Source: Natronocella acetinitrilica (GTDB lineage: Bacteria; Pseudomonadota; Gammaproteobacteria; Nitrococcales; Aquisalimonadaceae). From it: 64,000 nt of DNA. Shown here piece after piece: positions 1-8,408 of the stretch. Each line of letters opens with the position of its first letter. Position 1 is the first letter of the stretch. Under the pieces are notes generated by a model that ran no database searches, had not been told where the DNA came from, and saw only the letters and a list, made by a program, of their open reading frames with translations. Where the stretch lies: positions 186,001 to 250,000 of the forward strand of contig NZ_JALJXV010000001.1 in the NCBI RefSeq assembly GCF_024170285.1, in the 5' to 3' direction. The translations under genes were made by a program, and so were the position numbers.

Positions 1-543
1 GGCCTGCCGATCCTCGTAAATCAGTTGCAGATTGGTCAGCTCGACTCCGCCAAGCCTCCCTACAACGACGGGGGGTGCCCGGTCATCCGGCGCGTCGGTG
101 TCCGGCTCCGGGGGCTCGGTGGCAACCTCTTCGGGAGACTCCGGCAGATCCAGTTCCCAGTTGCCCTCGCCCTGCTCGTTCAGCACCAGGTGCACTACCA
201 GCCCATCCATGCGAATGGTGTCCATCACCACTTCCCGGCGCAGCAGGGGCAGCAGACGCACGGCGATGCCGACACTCTCCACCTGAACAAATGGCTGATC
301 GCCAAAGCCGTCGCGATTCTCCAGGCGCGTCCTGCCAAGATCCAGACCAAGCCAGGGGAAGAACGAGAGGCTGATATCCCCCTCGATCACCAGTTCCTGT
401 CCGGTGTTCTCCTGCACGAGGCGGCCGATGTCATCCCGGTAATCGTTCGGGTCCACCAGCAGGACGATGGCGACAACCAGGGCAATCACGAGCCCGACAA
501 CACCGAGCAGCGCGAAAACGATCCATTTGACGAGCTTTGCCAT
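1..543 (-). CDS. asmA: AsmA family protein, N-terminal part (runs off the window)
   Basis: The 181 codons present are the N-terminus of an AsmA-like inner-membrane-anchored periplasmic protein, a family linked to outer-membrane assembly and intermembrane lipid transport. A single signal-anchor helix covers about residues 7-30 after a short basic start (MAKLVKW). It is followed by the DPNDYRDDI segment and an EGDISLSFFPWLGL stretch typical of the AsmA N-terminal domain. An acidic, proline-rich linker lies near residues 136-155. The ATG at 543-541 has a purine-rich upstream GGAAGAAGGA. The gene is cut by the window edge, so the C-terminal domain is not visible. The family is clear; which paralogue it is (AsmA, YhjG or similar) is not. 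Confidence 0.85.
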   Translation of the reverse strand, partial: MAKLVKWIVFALLGVVGLVIALVVAIVLLVDPNDYRDDIGRLVQENTGQELVIEGDISLSFFPWLGLDLGRTRLENRDGFGDQPFVQVESVGIAVRLLPLLRREVVMDTIRMDGLVVHLVLNEQGEGNWELDLPESPEEVATEPPEPDTDAPDDRAPPVVVGRLGGVELTNLQLIYEDRQA

Positions 544-613
544 GCAGGCTTCCTTCTTCCCCAGTGAAATGTCGTCATCCTCAAAGGAGACACTAATGTA
601 GGACAGCATACAG

Positions 614-641
614 AAAACGTCTGTAGACCCTGTTCTATACT
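614..641 (+). promoter_or_regulatory. Possible stationary-phase (sigma-S-like) promoter
   Basis: CTATACTT at 635-642, with TATACT at 636-641, resembles the extended -10 preferred by RpoS. No convincing -35 lies at 16-18 bp. It is the best promoter-like site in the 331-bp gap between the asmA start and the gene at 875, about 230 bp upstream of that gene. Nothing else recognisable is in this gap. Pattern match only. Confidence 0.3.
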
Positions 642-874
642 TCAAGGCAGCGCGAGAGGAAACAGGGGAATTCCGCCTGATGCCGCGATATACGCAGCAC
701 GACTCCTCCTGGCGCCGCAATGGCGATCGGCAGCCGGTCGCGGGCGGCCTGTTTCCGCGTTTTAGTCCACCCCCAACGGCATTTGGTTCATGCAGCCGGC
801 CGGCCTCTGCGGCCGTCAGCGGCGGGTTTTGCATGTCCATGCCACTTCCACCACGGCTTCAGAAGGAGAGCTGT

Positions 875-1372
875 ATGAGTCAGTACTGTGTGGTCGTAGC
901 CGAAGGATCCCGTGCGCGCTTTTTCACTGTGGAGCCCGCCGAACTGCCGGAACTGGAATCCGGTCCCAATCTGGTGGAGCGCAAGAGCCTGACCAATCCG
1001 GAACACCAGGCCCATGACGATGAGGTGTTCGCGGAGACACGAGCCGGACGCAATCGCTCGAATGGAGGCGCCGCTCACGGCTATGACGACCATCGCGCCG
1101 GCCACGACGCCGAGATGGAACGTCGCTTTGCGCGGGACATAGCCCGCGAGTTGGACGAAATCGCCCGTGGCAATGGCACACAGCGTATCGTGCTGTGCGC
1201 CGAGAAACGCATGCTTGGTTACCTGCGGCCACCTCTGCAGAACACCATCGCATCAAATATCCAGCTGACCGAGATTGCCAAGGACCTCGCCAAGCTGACC
1301 CCTGGCCAGATCCAGAAGAAACTGGCGCAGGAAGGCCACATCCCACCCTGCAAGCCACGAGCCGGAATCTGA
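875..1372 (+). CDS. Host attachment family protein (Host_attach)
   Basis: This 165-residue soluble protein resembles the family annotated as protein required for attachment to host cells. The name comes from Agrobacterium; the biochemical role in free-living bacteria is unknown. It starts MSQYCVVVAEGSRARFF, the usual family opening in which a short hydrophobic strand leads into an ARFF/ARIF motif. It ends with a helix-rich region (LTEIAKDLAKL...QKKL) also typical of the family. The start at 875 is chosen over a longer open frame from 680 because AGAAGGAGAG at 861-870 is a good ribosome binding site and the upstream residues look non-coding. It is monocistronic and converges on the tRNA-Gly gene. 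Confidence 0.75.
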   Translation: MSQYCVVVAEGSRARFFTVEPAELPELESGPNLVERKSLTNPEHQAHDDEVFAETRAGRNRSNGGAAHGYDDHRAGHDAEMERRFARDIARELDEIARGNGTQRIVLCAEKRMLGYLRPPLQNTIASNIQLTEIAKDLAKLTPGQIQKKLAQEGHIPPCKPRAGI

Positions 1373-1395
1373 ACGATATCTGCGGGAAATCAAAG

Positions 1396-1469
1396 TGGAG
1401 CGGGTGATGGGAATCGAACCCACGTCATCTGCTTGGGAAGCAGAGGCTCTACCATTGAGCTACACCCGC
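1396..1469 (-). tRNA. tRNA-Gly (anticodon CCC)
   Basis: On the minus strand the 74-nt gene has a GCGGGTG acceptor strand pairing with CACCCGC, the GGTTCGATTCC T-arm, and an anticodon stem TCTGC/GCAGA closing the 7-nt loop TTCCCAA, which gives anticodon CCC. The discriminator T and the 3' CCA are encoded (CCA at 1398-1396). The layout matches the glycine CCC isoacceptor of other gammaproteobacteria. It lies between two plus-strand genes. Confidence 0.95.
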
Positions 1470-1476
1470 GAGACGC

Positions 1477-1504
1477 CCCGGCGCCTGACGGCGCCGGGTT
1501 TCCT
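1477..1504 (+). terminator. Hairpin, probable intrinsic terminator
   Basis: A perfect 9-bp stem CCCGGCGCC/GGCGCCGGG with loop TGAC (1477-1498) is followed on the plus strand by TTTCCTT. It sits just upstream of trmB and just outside the 5' end of the minus-strand tRNA, so it could end plus-strand transcripts from the gene at 875. The U-tract is weak. Confidence 0.45.
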
Positions 1505-1615
1505 TGATCATTGTGCGATTGCACGCCACATCTGACAAGCCCACGCAGTGACGCCTTTCCCTTGGCCCATCGAATACGCCAAAATGCCCGGCTGCCAAGC
1601 TGTGAGGTATTTGCG

Positions 1616-2314
1616 GTGAGTGATCAGCAACCGGCGCGAGGCGCTCGCACCATCCGGACTTTTGTCCGGCGGGAAGGCCGCATGACCGATGCCCAGAAGC
1701 GGGCGCTGAGTGCACTCTACGAGCACTGGGGCGTGAATCCGCCGGTGGTTTCCCTGGATCTGCCGGCCTTGTTTGGGCGAGCAGCACCCACGGTGCTGGA
1801 AATCGGCTTTGGCGACGGCGACTCCCTGGCGCAGATGGCCATGGAAGCGCCAGAGAAAAACTTTCTCGGCGTCGAGGTCCACCGCCCCGGTGTCGGGCGG
1901 CTGCTCAACAGGCTGGAGACGGAGAGCATCGCCAATGTTCGCGTCGCCTGCCATGACGCACTCGAGGTCCTGCGGGACTGGCTTGCGCCGCAGAGCCTGG
2001 ACGCCATCCACCTGTTTTTCCCTGATCCATGGCCGAAGAAGCGCCACCACAAGCGGCGCATGGTGCAGCCTGCCTGGGTGGATCTTGCCGCGTCCCGCCT
2101 CCGGCCCCTGGGCATCCTGCACATGGCGACGGACTGGGAAGACTATGCCGAACACATGCACAACGTCATGGCTGACGCTCCGCTGTTCGAGAACATTCAT
2201 GGCGATCAGAACTTCGCACCCGATCGCCACGGACGGCCGCCTACCAAGTTTGAGCGCCGCGGCGTGCGCAAGGGTCACCAGGTGCGTGATCTCGTCTACC
2301 AACGCCGCGGCTGA
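1616..2314 (+). CDS. trmB: tRNA (guanine-N7-)-methyltransferase
   Basis: TrmB forms m7G46 in tRNA variable loops using S-adenosylmethionine. The SAM-binding motif LEIGFGDGDSLAQMA and the family signature FFPDPWPKKRHHKRR are both present, and the C-terminal PTKFERRG motif is intact. The GTG at 1616 is preferred over the longer frame opening at 1511: GAGG at about 1604 gives 8-nt spacing, and the resulting 232 residues match the usual family length. The aldo/keto reductase gene follows 39 bp downstream in the same direction. Confidence 0.93.
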   Translation: MSDQQPARGARTIRTFVRREGRMTDAQKRALSALYEHWGVNPPVVSLDLPALFGRAAPTVLEIGFGDGDSLAQMAMEAPEKNFLGVEVHRPGVGRLLNRLETESIANVRVACHDALEVLRDWLAPQSLDAIHLFFPDPWPKKRHHKRRMVQPAWVDLAASRLRPLGILHMATDWEDYAEHMHNVMADAPLFENIHGDQNFAPDRHGRPPTKFERRGVRKGHQVRDLVYQRRG

Positions 2315-2353
2315 CACTTCCGCAATCCGGACAGCCACAGAGGAGATGGCCAC

Positions 2354-3394
2354 ATGGACTTTCGTCCACTGGGTACCACCGATCTCAACGTCAGCGTTAT
2401 TTGCCTGGGCACCATGACCTGGGGCGAGCAGAATACAGAAGCCGAGGCCCACGAGCAGCTGAGCCTTGCCGTGGATCAGGGCGTGAATTTCATTGATACC
2501 GCGGAGCTCTACCCCGTTCCGCCCCGAGGCGAGACCCAGGGGCTCACCGAGGACTGGATAGGGACCTGGCTCAAGCAGCGCAGCGACCGCGACAAGCTGG
2601 TGATCGCCACCAAGATCTCCGGCCCGGGGCCAGACCATATTCGCGGCGGCGCGACGACCTACAACCGGGAGCACATCCGCCAGGCAGTGAATGATTCGCT
2701 GCGCCGCCTGCAGACCGACTACATCGACCTCTACCAGTTGCACTGGCCGACCCGCAACGCCAATTTCTTTGGCAAGCTCGGCTATCGCCCCAAGGCCGAC
2801 GACGACGGCGCCGAAGCAGCCATGGTCGAGGCACTGGAGGCGCTGGACGAGCAGGTCAAGGCCGGCAAGATTCGTCATGTGGGATTGTCCAACGAGACCG
2901 CATGGGGTGCGATGAAGTTTCTGCAACTCGCACAAGAACGCGGCCTGCCCCGGATGCAGTCCATCCAGAACCCTTACAGCCTGCTCAACCGCAGCTATGA
3001 AGTCGGCCTGGCGGAAGTCAGCCATCGCGAGCGATGCGGGCTACTGGCCTACTCGCCTCTTGGTTTCGGCACCCTAAGCGGAAAGTACCTCAACGACCAG
3101 CGACCGGCGGGAGCCCGCTTGACGCTGTTCGATCGCTTCCAGCGCTACCTGAACCCGCTGGGTGCAAATGCCACGGAGCGCTACGTGGCGCTGGCCCGGG
3201 AGCACGGCCTGGACCCGGGGCAGATGGCCCTGGCCTTCGTCAATTCGCGCAGCTTCCTCACCAGCACCATCATCGGTGCGACCACGACGGAGCAACTGCG
3301 CAGCAACATCGACAGTGCCAGGCTGACGCTGAACGACGCGGTGCTTGAGGGCATCGAGACCATCCATACGGCGCAGCCCAACCCCTGCCCGTAG
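2354..3394 (+). CDS. NADP(H)-dependent aldo/keto reductase, Tas-like
   Basis: This 346-residue cytosolic TIM-barrel oxidoreductase belongs to the family of E. coli Tas. The catalytic tetrad is recognisable: Asp48 and Tyr53 (DTAELYP), Lys87 (VIATKISG) and His130 (YQLHWPTR). The PVPPRGETQG segment after the tyrosine and the loop around residues 135-145 are Tas-like rather than typical of YajO or YghZ. AGGAGAT precedes the ATG at 2354. It probably shares a transcript with trmB. The physiological substrate cannot be told from sequence. Confidence 0.88.
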   Translation: MDFRPLGTTDLNVSVICLGTMTWGEQNTEAEAHEQLSLAVDQGVNFIDTAELYPVPPRGETQGLTEDWIGTWLKQRSDRDKLVIATKISGPGPDHIRGGATTYNREHIRQAVNDSLRRLQTDYIDLYQLHWPTRNANFFGKLGYRPKADDDGAEAAMVEALEALDEQVKAGKIRHVGLSNETAWGAMKFLQLAQERGLPRMQSIQNPYSLLNRSYEVGLAEVSHRERCGLLAYSPLGFGTLSGKYLNDQRPAGARLTLFDRFQRYLNPLGANATERYVALAREHGLDPGQMALAFVNSRSFLTSTIIGATTTEQLRSNIDSARLTLNDAVLEGIETIHTAQPNPCP

Positions 3395-3539
3395 AGGAAG
3401 TGTCGAACAGTTGCCGATCACGCGCCGGCCTTCTATAACTGAGGGACGTGACTGGTTCCCCGCATACATCCGGTCCTGCGGGGCCGGATGGCCCGACTAG
3501 CGATCAGATACCGCCAGCACGTTGCGGAGGAGGAGCGCA

Positions 3540-3839
3540 ATGGGCATTCAGTACAGGCCGGAGATCGGCGACTGGTATGAGACCGCGAGCGGCGACCTGT
3601 TCGAGGTGGTGGCCCTGGATAGCCGGGAAGGGACGGTGGAAATCCAGTATTTCGACGGCGCCATCGAAGAGCTGGACATGGAGACGTGGCTGGAACTGGA
3701 GCTCATGGCGGTGGAGCCACCCGAGGATTACAGCGGCTCGCTGGACCTGGCCCGGGAGGACTACGGTACTGACAGCGACTCCGCCTACAGGCTGGACAGC
3801 CATAACCCCCTGGATGGTCCCGATCTCGACCGTTTCTAG
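3540..3839 (+). CDS. Small acidic conserved hypothetical protein (DUF6763-like)
   Basis: This is a 99-residue, strongly acidic protein without signal peptide or membrane segment. It begins MGIQYRPEIGDWYE, contains a beta-rich core (FEVVALDSREGTVEIQYFDG) and ends in a disordered Asp/Ser-rich tail. I recall similar small gammaproteobacterial proteins under DUF6763, function unknown. GGAGGAGGAG at 3526-3535 fixes the start at 3540 rather than 3522. The stop codon abuts the GTG of endonuclease V (TAGGTG), so the two are translationally coupled. Confidence 0.7.
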   Translation: MGIQYRPEIGDWYETASGDLFEVVALDSREGTVEIQYFDGAIEELDMETWLELELMAVEPPEDYSGSLDLAREDYGTDSDSAYRLDSHNPLDGPDLDRF

Positions 3840-4550
3840 GTGTCTGGGAAAGAGCTCGGAGCGCCGGACCTGAGGCCGTCGCTACACGGCTGGGAACTGT
3901 CGGCGTCTGAGGCACGCCAACTGCAGGGCCGGCTTGCCGAACGCATCTGTCTGACACCACTGCAGGGGCAACCCGAGACCGTTGCCGGCATCGACTGCGG
4001 GATCGAGGCGAACGGCCATCTGCGCGCCGTTGTCAGCCTGTTCGACTATCCCGCGATGAACCATGTGCAGACGGTCATCCACCGCCAGCCCTGCGTCTTT
4101 CCCTATGTGCCTGGCCTTTTGTCATTCCGCGAGATGCCGGCGGTGCTCGGGGCAATGGAACAGCTGGCCCAAAAGCCCGATCTGCTGCTTTGCGACGGCC
4201 AGGGAATCGCCCACCCCCGCCGCTTGGGGATCGCCAGCCATCTCGGTCTGTGGCTGAACCGGCCGGCAATCGGGGTGGGGAAAAGCCGCCTGGTCGGATG
4301 CCATGAAGACCCGGGGCAGGACAAGGGCTGCCATACGCCGCTGATGGACCGGGGTGAGCGAATCGGCACGGTGCTGCGAACCCGCACAGGGGTGCGGCCG
4401 GTCTACGTCTCACCCGGCCACCTGGTGGATCACGCCGACTCGATGGACTGGGTGCTAGGAACCCTCAGTCGGTATCGGCTGCCAGAACCCATACGGGCGG
4501 CCGACCGGGCCTCCCGCGGCCCGATCCCGATCCGGCCGGCGCTTAGATAA
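3840..4550 (+). CDS. nfi: Endonuclease V (deoxyinosine 3' endonuclease)
   Basis: Endonuclease V nicks DNA, and often RNA, one nucleotide 3' of hypoxanthine to start repair of deaminated adenine. The 236-residue protein keeps the metal-binding acids: Asp52 in GIDCGIE, Glu98 in PGLLSFREMP and Asp119 in LLCDGQGIAHPRR. The GVGKSRLVG strand and a C-terminal SRYRLPEP motif are also present. The spacing resembles E. coli Nfi (D35/E89/D110). The GTG start directly follows the stop of the preceding gene. The 3' end overlaps the convergent response-regulator gene by 8 bp. A cysteine follows the first catalytic Asp, where E. coli has valine. Confidence 0.93.
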   Translation: MSGKELGAPDLRPSLHGWELSASEARQLQGRLAERICLTPLQGQPETVAGIDCGIEANGHLRAVVSLFDYPAMNHVQTVIHRQPCVFPYVPGLLSFREMPAVLGAMEQLAQKPDLLLCDGQGIAHPRRLGIASHLGLWLNRPAIGVGKSRLVGCHEDPGQDKGCHTPLMDRGERIGTVLRTRTGVRPVYVSPGHLVDHADSMDWVLGTLSRYRLPEPIRAADRASRGPIPIRPALR

Positions 4551-6021
4551 AAGCCAGCACCATGGCCGTCACCACCCCGGCACCAAGCATGGCGCCGGCA
4601 ATGTTTATCTGTCGCCGGGAGCGGGCGTGCAGGGCGTGGGCCTCTCGGGCCGCGGCCTCGGCGCTGGCGGCAACCGCCTCCCGCACCATGGCGTCGACCG
4701 TACGCTCGAGGCGTTCCGCCACAAGATGATCGACTGCGTTGCGCGCCCGCTCTTCCACCCAGTGATCCAGCTGATTCTTGAGCCGGGGCACCGCATGCTC
4801 GCCCACGGCGGCCAGCACCTGGGCACGGAAATCCTCTCGCCCTGTCAGTTGCGCAATGGCCGATGTAACCGCTTCGACGGCGCGCTGGTCGATGTCATCG
4901 ACGGCATCCGGCATGGATTCGCGCATGGCGATCATTGCATCTTCCGCGACGCGTCGGGCCGACTCCTCCGCAACCCTGGTCGCCATCTCCCGGGACACTT
5001 CGGTGGCCGTGACACCGGCATTCTGGCGGGCAATGGGCGCAGCCACCTCTTCCGCGGCGGCCCGCGCCTCGCTGAGTAACTGTTCACGCAGGCGCTGTTC
5101 CAGTTCGACGGTGTCCGCCGCAGCCGGTTTCTGGTCGCCAATGAGCCGGTAAAGCTGCTCAAGCAGGGATTGCTCGGTTTCCGCCGCCAGGCGTTCCGAC
5201 GACTGCTGCGCAGCCAGGGTCGCGGCCTCGGTGGCGGCCTCATGAACACTGTCGCCAAAACCCTTGAGACCGTCTCGCCAATCCTCTCCGGTCTTGTCCA
5301 GTTCTCCCCGCCAGCGCTCGTCCAGCGCCGCCAGTGCAGCCTGCAGGCGTTGCTCTGCCGTGTCGGCCACGTCGCGGGCGGCATCCCGGGCAACATCAGC
5401 GGCCACGTCACGGGCCAGTTCGCGAACGCGCTCATGAACCACGGCGACGGCAATGTCCCGCACGGCGGCTTCGTCCAACCCCGACGCCGGCGGCTGCGTC
5501 ATTTCCTGGCTCGCCGCCATGGGTGCCGGATCGGCAGATGGTGCAGCTGCTTCCGGCATTGGCTCGGGCTTTGCCGCTTGCACAGGCTCCGGCGACAGGA
5601 CCTGCTCTGGCTCAGGCACGACGGCAACGTTCGCCGCAGGCTCTGGCGGCCTCCAGCGGCTCAGTTCCTGTAAAACCGCGTCCAGACCCTGGTCGCTGGT
5701 GGGCTTGGAGAGAAAACCGCAGATACCGAGCTCCCGGGCGCGACGTCGATCCTCATCACTGTCCTGGGACGTATACATGACCAGTGGCAGCGCACGCTCG
5801 CCGCGCAGGCGGTTGATTGCTTCCGCCGCCTCGAAGCCGTCCATGTCCGGCATCATGTAGTCCAGAAACACCACATCCGGCGACTGGCTGCGCAGGAATT
5901 CAATCGCATCGCCACCACAGTCGGCGGTGTCCACGTGCAAGCCACGGCGCGTAAGCATCTTGCTCAATGCCACCCGCGCCAGCCGCGAATCGTCCACCAC
6001 CAGCGCCTTGCTGATTGCCAT
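4543..6021 (-). CDS. Response regulator with receiver domain, long helical region and C-terminal membrane anchor
   Basis: The protein has 492 residues. Residues 1-120 form a CheY-like receiver: acid pair Asp10/Asp11, phospho-acceptor Asp54 in FLDYMMPDMDG and Lys106 in GFLSKPTS. An Ala/Pro/Glu linker (about 125-180) leads into some 280 residues of Ala/Glu/Arg-rich helix, probably coiled coil, with repeated VA.DVARDAARDVADTAEQ-like segments. The last 20 residues are hydrophobic (AGAMLGAGVVTAMVLAFI) and form a tail anchor. No output domain is recognised. The ATG at 6021 with GAGAGGG upstream is preferred to a GTG at 6027. No histidine kinase is adjacent. The function is unknown; a phosphorylation-controlled scaffold is one inference. 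Confidence 0.8.
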   Translation of the reverse strand: MAISKALVVDDSRLARVALSKMLTRRGLHVDTADCGGDAIEFLRSQSPDVVFLDYMMPDMDGFEAAEAINRLRGERALPLVMYTSQDSDEDRRRARELGICGFLSKPTSDQGLDAVLQELSRWRPPEPAANVAVVPEPEQVLSPEPVQAAKPEPMPEAAAPSADPAPMAASQEMTQPPASGLDEAAVRDIAVAVVHERVRELARDVAADVARDAARDVADTAEQRLQAALAALDERWRGELDKTGEDWRDGLKGFGDSVHEAATEAATLAAQQSSERLAAETEQSLLEQLYRLIGDQKPAAADTVELEQRLREQLLSEARAAAEEVAAPIARQNAGVTATEVSREMATRVAEESARRVAEDAMIAMRESMPDAVDDIDQRAVEAVTSAIAQLTGREDFRAQVLAAVGEHAVPRLKNQLDHWVEERARNAVDHLVAERLERTVDAMVREAVAASAEAAAREAHALHARSRRQINIAGAMLGAGVVTAMVLAFI

Positions 6022-6103
6022 GCCCACCCTCTCGCGCCCTGCATCGAGGCCACACTATCCCATCTTTGCCGCGGGCAAGGTGAGTCACGCTTCACATCAC
6101 CGC

Positions 6104-6128
6104 ACAAGGGAAGCGCTGAAGTATTCAC
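6104..6128 (+). repeat. Single arm of the GGGAAGCGCTGA repeat
   Basis: Positions 6108-6128 match 21 consecutive bases of one arm of the perfect palindrome at 47578-47631. Here only one arm is present, in the 230-bp gap between the divergent response regulator and the gene at 6252. I find no open reading frame in that gap. Confidence 0.7.
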
Positions 6129-6251
6129 GGCGCCGCGCTCGACAAGGGAAGCCCGACCGCCAACCGCATGCTAACGTTGTTGAAAGGCCACGCGGCATCC
6201 GCTCGATGAGCTGATCCGTGTCGACGGAACCGAGGAGGAGACCAGCCAGCG

Positions 6252-6635
6252 ATGAACCTGGAGAAAGTGATATTCGGCTTTTTCATACTGCTCGCGCTGA
6301 CCCTGAACTTCGGTTTCTTCATTGGCGAAATCGATAACCCGGATCATCACAACGTTTACGAGCTGTTCGCCGCGATCGTGGTCAGCCTGATCGCCACGGT
6401 GATGAAATTCGGCGAACGCACGCAGATCGGTGCAGTCCTCCTCGCGGCGAGCCTGGTGGCGGATCTCCAGCTCATCGCCGCCGCCGTGGTGTGGGCAGTC
6501 GCCGTACATGTCAGTGATGCCGGCATGACACCGGCGGTGATGGCGAGCATCGTCTCACTGTCCGGCGGCGCCTTGCTCGCCAACCTGCTCTCCGCCGTGC
6601 TGCTGACCGTGGAAACGGTCAGCCTGCAACGCTGA
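6252..6635 (+). CDS. Small integral membrane protein, DUF6394-like
   Basis: This 127-residue protein has about four hydrophobic segments (roughly residues 5-25, 38-50, 60-85 and 95-120). An acidic loop, GEIDNPDHHNVYELF, follows the first helix. GAGGAGGAGACC upstream supports the ATG at 6252. The gene ends 8 bp before the potassium channel gene, and I recall this family (DUF6394) being found with TrkA-domain channels. A role as a channel partner is an inference from the pairing only. Confidence 0.7.
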   Translation: MNLEKVIFGFFILLALTLNFGFFIGEIDNPDHHNVYELFAAIVVSLIATVMKFGERTQIGAVLLAASLVADLQLIAAAVVWAVAVHVSDAGMTPAVMASIVSLSGGALLANLLSAVLLTVETVSLQR

Positions 6636-6643
6636 CGCCTGTC

Positions 6644-8371
6644 GTGAGCAGCGCCATCCTTTTGGTCCTGCGGCGGCTCCGCCCACCGTTGATCGTGCTG
6701 ATCAGCGCCTACGCCATCGCCGTCGTGGGCTTTACACTGATGCCGGGGGTGGATGACGCAGGCAACCCTTGGCGCATGGGCTTTTTCGAGGCCTTCTATG
6801 TGGTGAGCTATACCGGCTCGACCATCGGCTTCGGCGAAGTTCCCTACGAATTCTCCGGCGCCCAGCGACTCTGGACCATAGTCAGCATCTATCTGACGGT
6901 GATCGCCTGGCTTTACTCTGTCGGAACAATCATCTCGCTGATCCAGGATCAGACCTTCCGCGCGGCTTTGACCCGCAGTCAGCTGAACCGCAGCGTCCAA
7001 AGCCTGACCGAGCCGTTCTGGCTGGTTTGCGGCTTCGGTGACACCGGCCGCCTGCTGGTTCGCGCACTGACAGAACGCCGCCGCAGGGTGGTTGTGGTGG
7101 ACGATCTGCAGAGTCGCATCGACGACCTGAATCTGCGGGAACTGGGTGTGCACGTACCCGCCTTCTGCACCGATGCCAGGATTCCGGACAACCTGCAGGC
7201 AGCCGGCCTCGGGCATCGCTGGTGCATGGGAGTGCTGGCGGTGACGGACGACGATCATGTGAACCTCAAGATCGCCATCAGCAGCAAACTGTTGAGTGCC
7301 GGTCTACCAGTCCTGTGCCGTGCCGAGCGACAGGAAACTGCCGCCAACATGGCATCTTTCGGCACCGATGTGATCATCAACGCCTACGCCGCCTTTGCCG
7401 ACCGCCTGGCGCTGGCCATTCGCGCCCCGGACACCCACCGCGTATATGACTGGCTCTCGGGCATACCCCACACAACTCTGGCAGAGCACCCCTCTCCGCC
7501 GGCGGGGACCTGGATCATCTGCGGCTACGGCCGACTCGGCCACGCCGTCCGCGAAGCCCTGGAAAGCGTGGGTGTGGAAACCGTGATTATTGACGAGACG
7601 CCGGAGCGCAACGGCTGCCCGCCAGGCTCGGTCAAGGGCAAAGGCACCGAGGCCAACACCCTGCGCGCCGCTGGCATCGATCAGGCTACCGCCCTGTTGG
7701 CTGGAACCGCCGACGATGCCGATAACCTCTCCATCATCATGACGGCCAGGGACATCAAGCCGGATCTCTACCTGGTGGCGCGGGAGAATGCGCTGGGCAA
7801 CAAGGCCCTGTTCCAGGCAGCCAGGCCCGAGTTACTGGTCAAACCCAGCTACATCATCGCCAGCAAGGCGCTGTCCGTGCTCAACGCACCCCTACTGGGT
7901 AGTTTCCTCGATCAGGCACGGGCGCAGAGCAATGCCTGGAACGCGGACCTGGCAGAGCGCATTGCTGCGGTGTCCAGCGGCAAGACCCCTGAATGCTGGA
8001 CGGTGCGGATCAGCGCGGCGCGAACACCTAGCGTCGTAGACGCGCTGGAGGACGGAAACGCGGTGACCGTCGGCGACATCTGCCGCGATCCCCGGCGTCG
8101 GGATCAAGCGCTGGACATGGTGCCGCTGATGCTGCAGCGGGAGGACGACAGCCATCTTTTGCCGACAGCGGACACTTCTCTCGAATCCGGTGACCGACTG
8201 GTATTCTGCGGCACGGAGAAGGCGCTTGGCCTCATGCGCGGCGTGGTCAGGAACCCGAACACCCTGCGCTATGTCATGACCGGGGAAATGCGCCCGGAAG
8301 GTTGGCTCTGGCGGCGTTTGACGCCATCACGGATCAGGGCTCGACCGATGGCGTCACAGCGTGAACAATAG
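6644..8371 (+). CDS. Two-TM potassium channel protein with two RCK/TrkA domains
   Basis: The protein has 575 residues and a GTG start. TM1 is about residues 14-34. The pore loop carries the filter-like TGSTIGFGE at 57-65, and TM2 is about 76-100. Two Rossmann-type RCK domains follow, with nucleotide motifs GFGDTG at 130-135 and GYGRLG at 294-299. A TrkA_C-like region (SLESGDRLVFCGTEKALG) ends the protein. The filter TIGFGE differs from the canonical TVGYGD but fits variants in bacterial K+ channels. The gene is coupled to the small membrane protein upstream. A likely role is ligand- or redox-gated K+ flux in osmotic or pH homeostasis; ion selectivity is inferred. Confidence 0.88.
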   Translation: MSSAILLVLRRLRPPLIVLISAYAIAVVGFTLMPGVDDAGNPWRMGFFEAFYVVSYTGSTIGFGEVPYEFSGAQRLWTIVSIYLTVIAWLYSVGTIISLIQDQTFRAALTRSQLNRSVQSLTEPFWLVCGFGDTGRLLVRALTERRRRVVVVDDLQSRIDDLNLRELGVHVPAFCTDARIPDNLQAAGLGHRWCMGVLAVTDDDHVNLKIAISSKLLSAGLPVLCRAERQETAANMASFGTDVIINAYAAFADRLALAIRAPDTHRVYDWLSGIPHTTLAEHPSPPAGTWIICGYGRLGHAVREALESVGVETVIIDETPERNGCPPGSVKGKGTEANTLRAAGIDQATALLAGTADDADNLSIIMTARDIKPDLYLVARENALGNKALFQAARPELLVKPSYIIASKALSVLNAPLLGSFLDQARAQSNAWNADLAERIAAVSSGKTPECWTVRISAARTPSVVDALEDGNAVTVGDICRDPRRRDQALDMVPLMLQREDDSHLLPTADTSLESGDRLVFCGTEKALGLMRGVVRNPNTLRYVMTGEMRPEGWLWRRLTPSRIRARPMASQREQ

Positions 8372-8408
8372 AGCGCATACTGAAGCGTTGCCATAGCGGA
8401 GGAAGACC

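Noticed and set aside
1508-3025. 505-codon open frame on the minus strand
   Set aside because: It is antisense to trmB and the aldo/keto reductase, both with clear family motifs; it is a GC-rich shadow frame.
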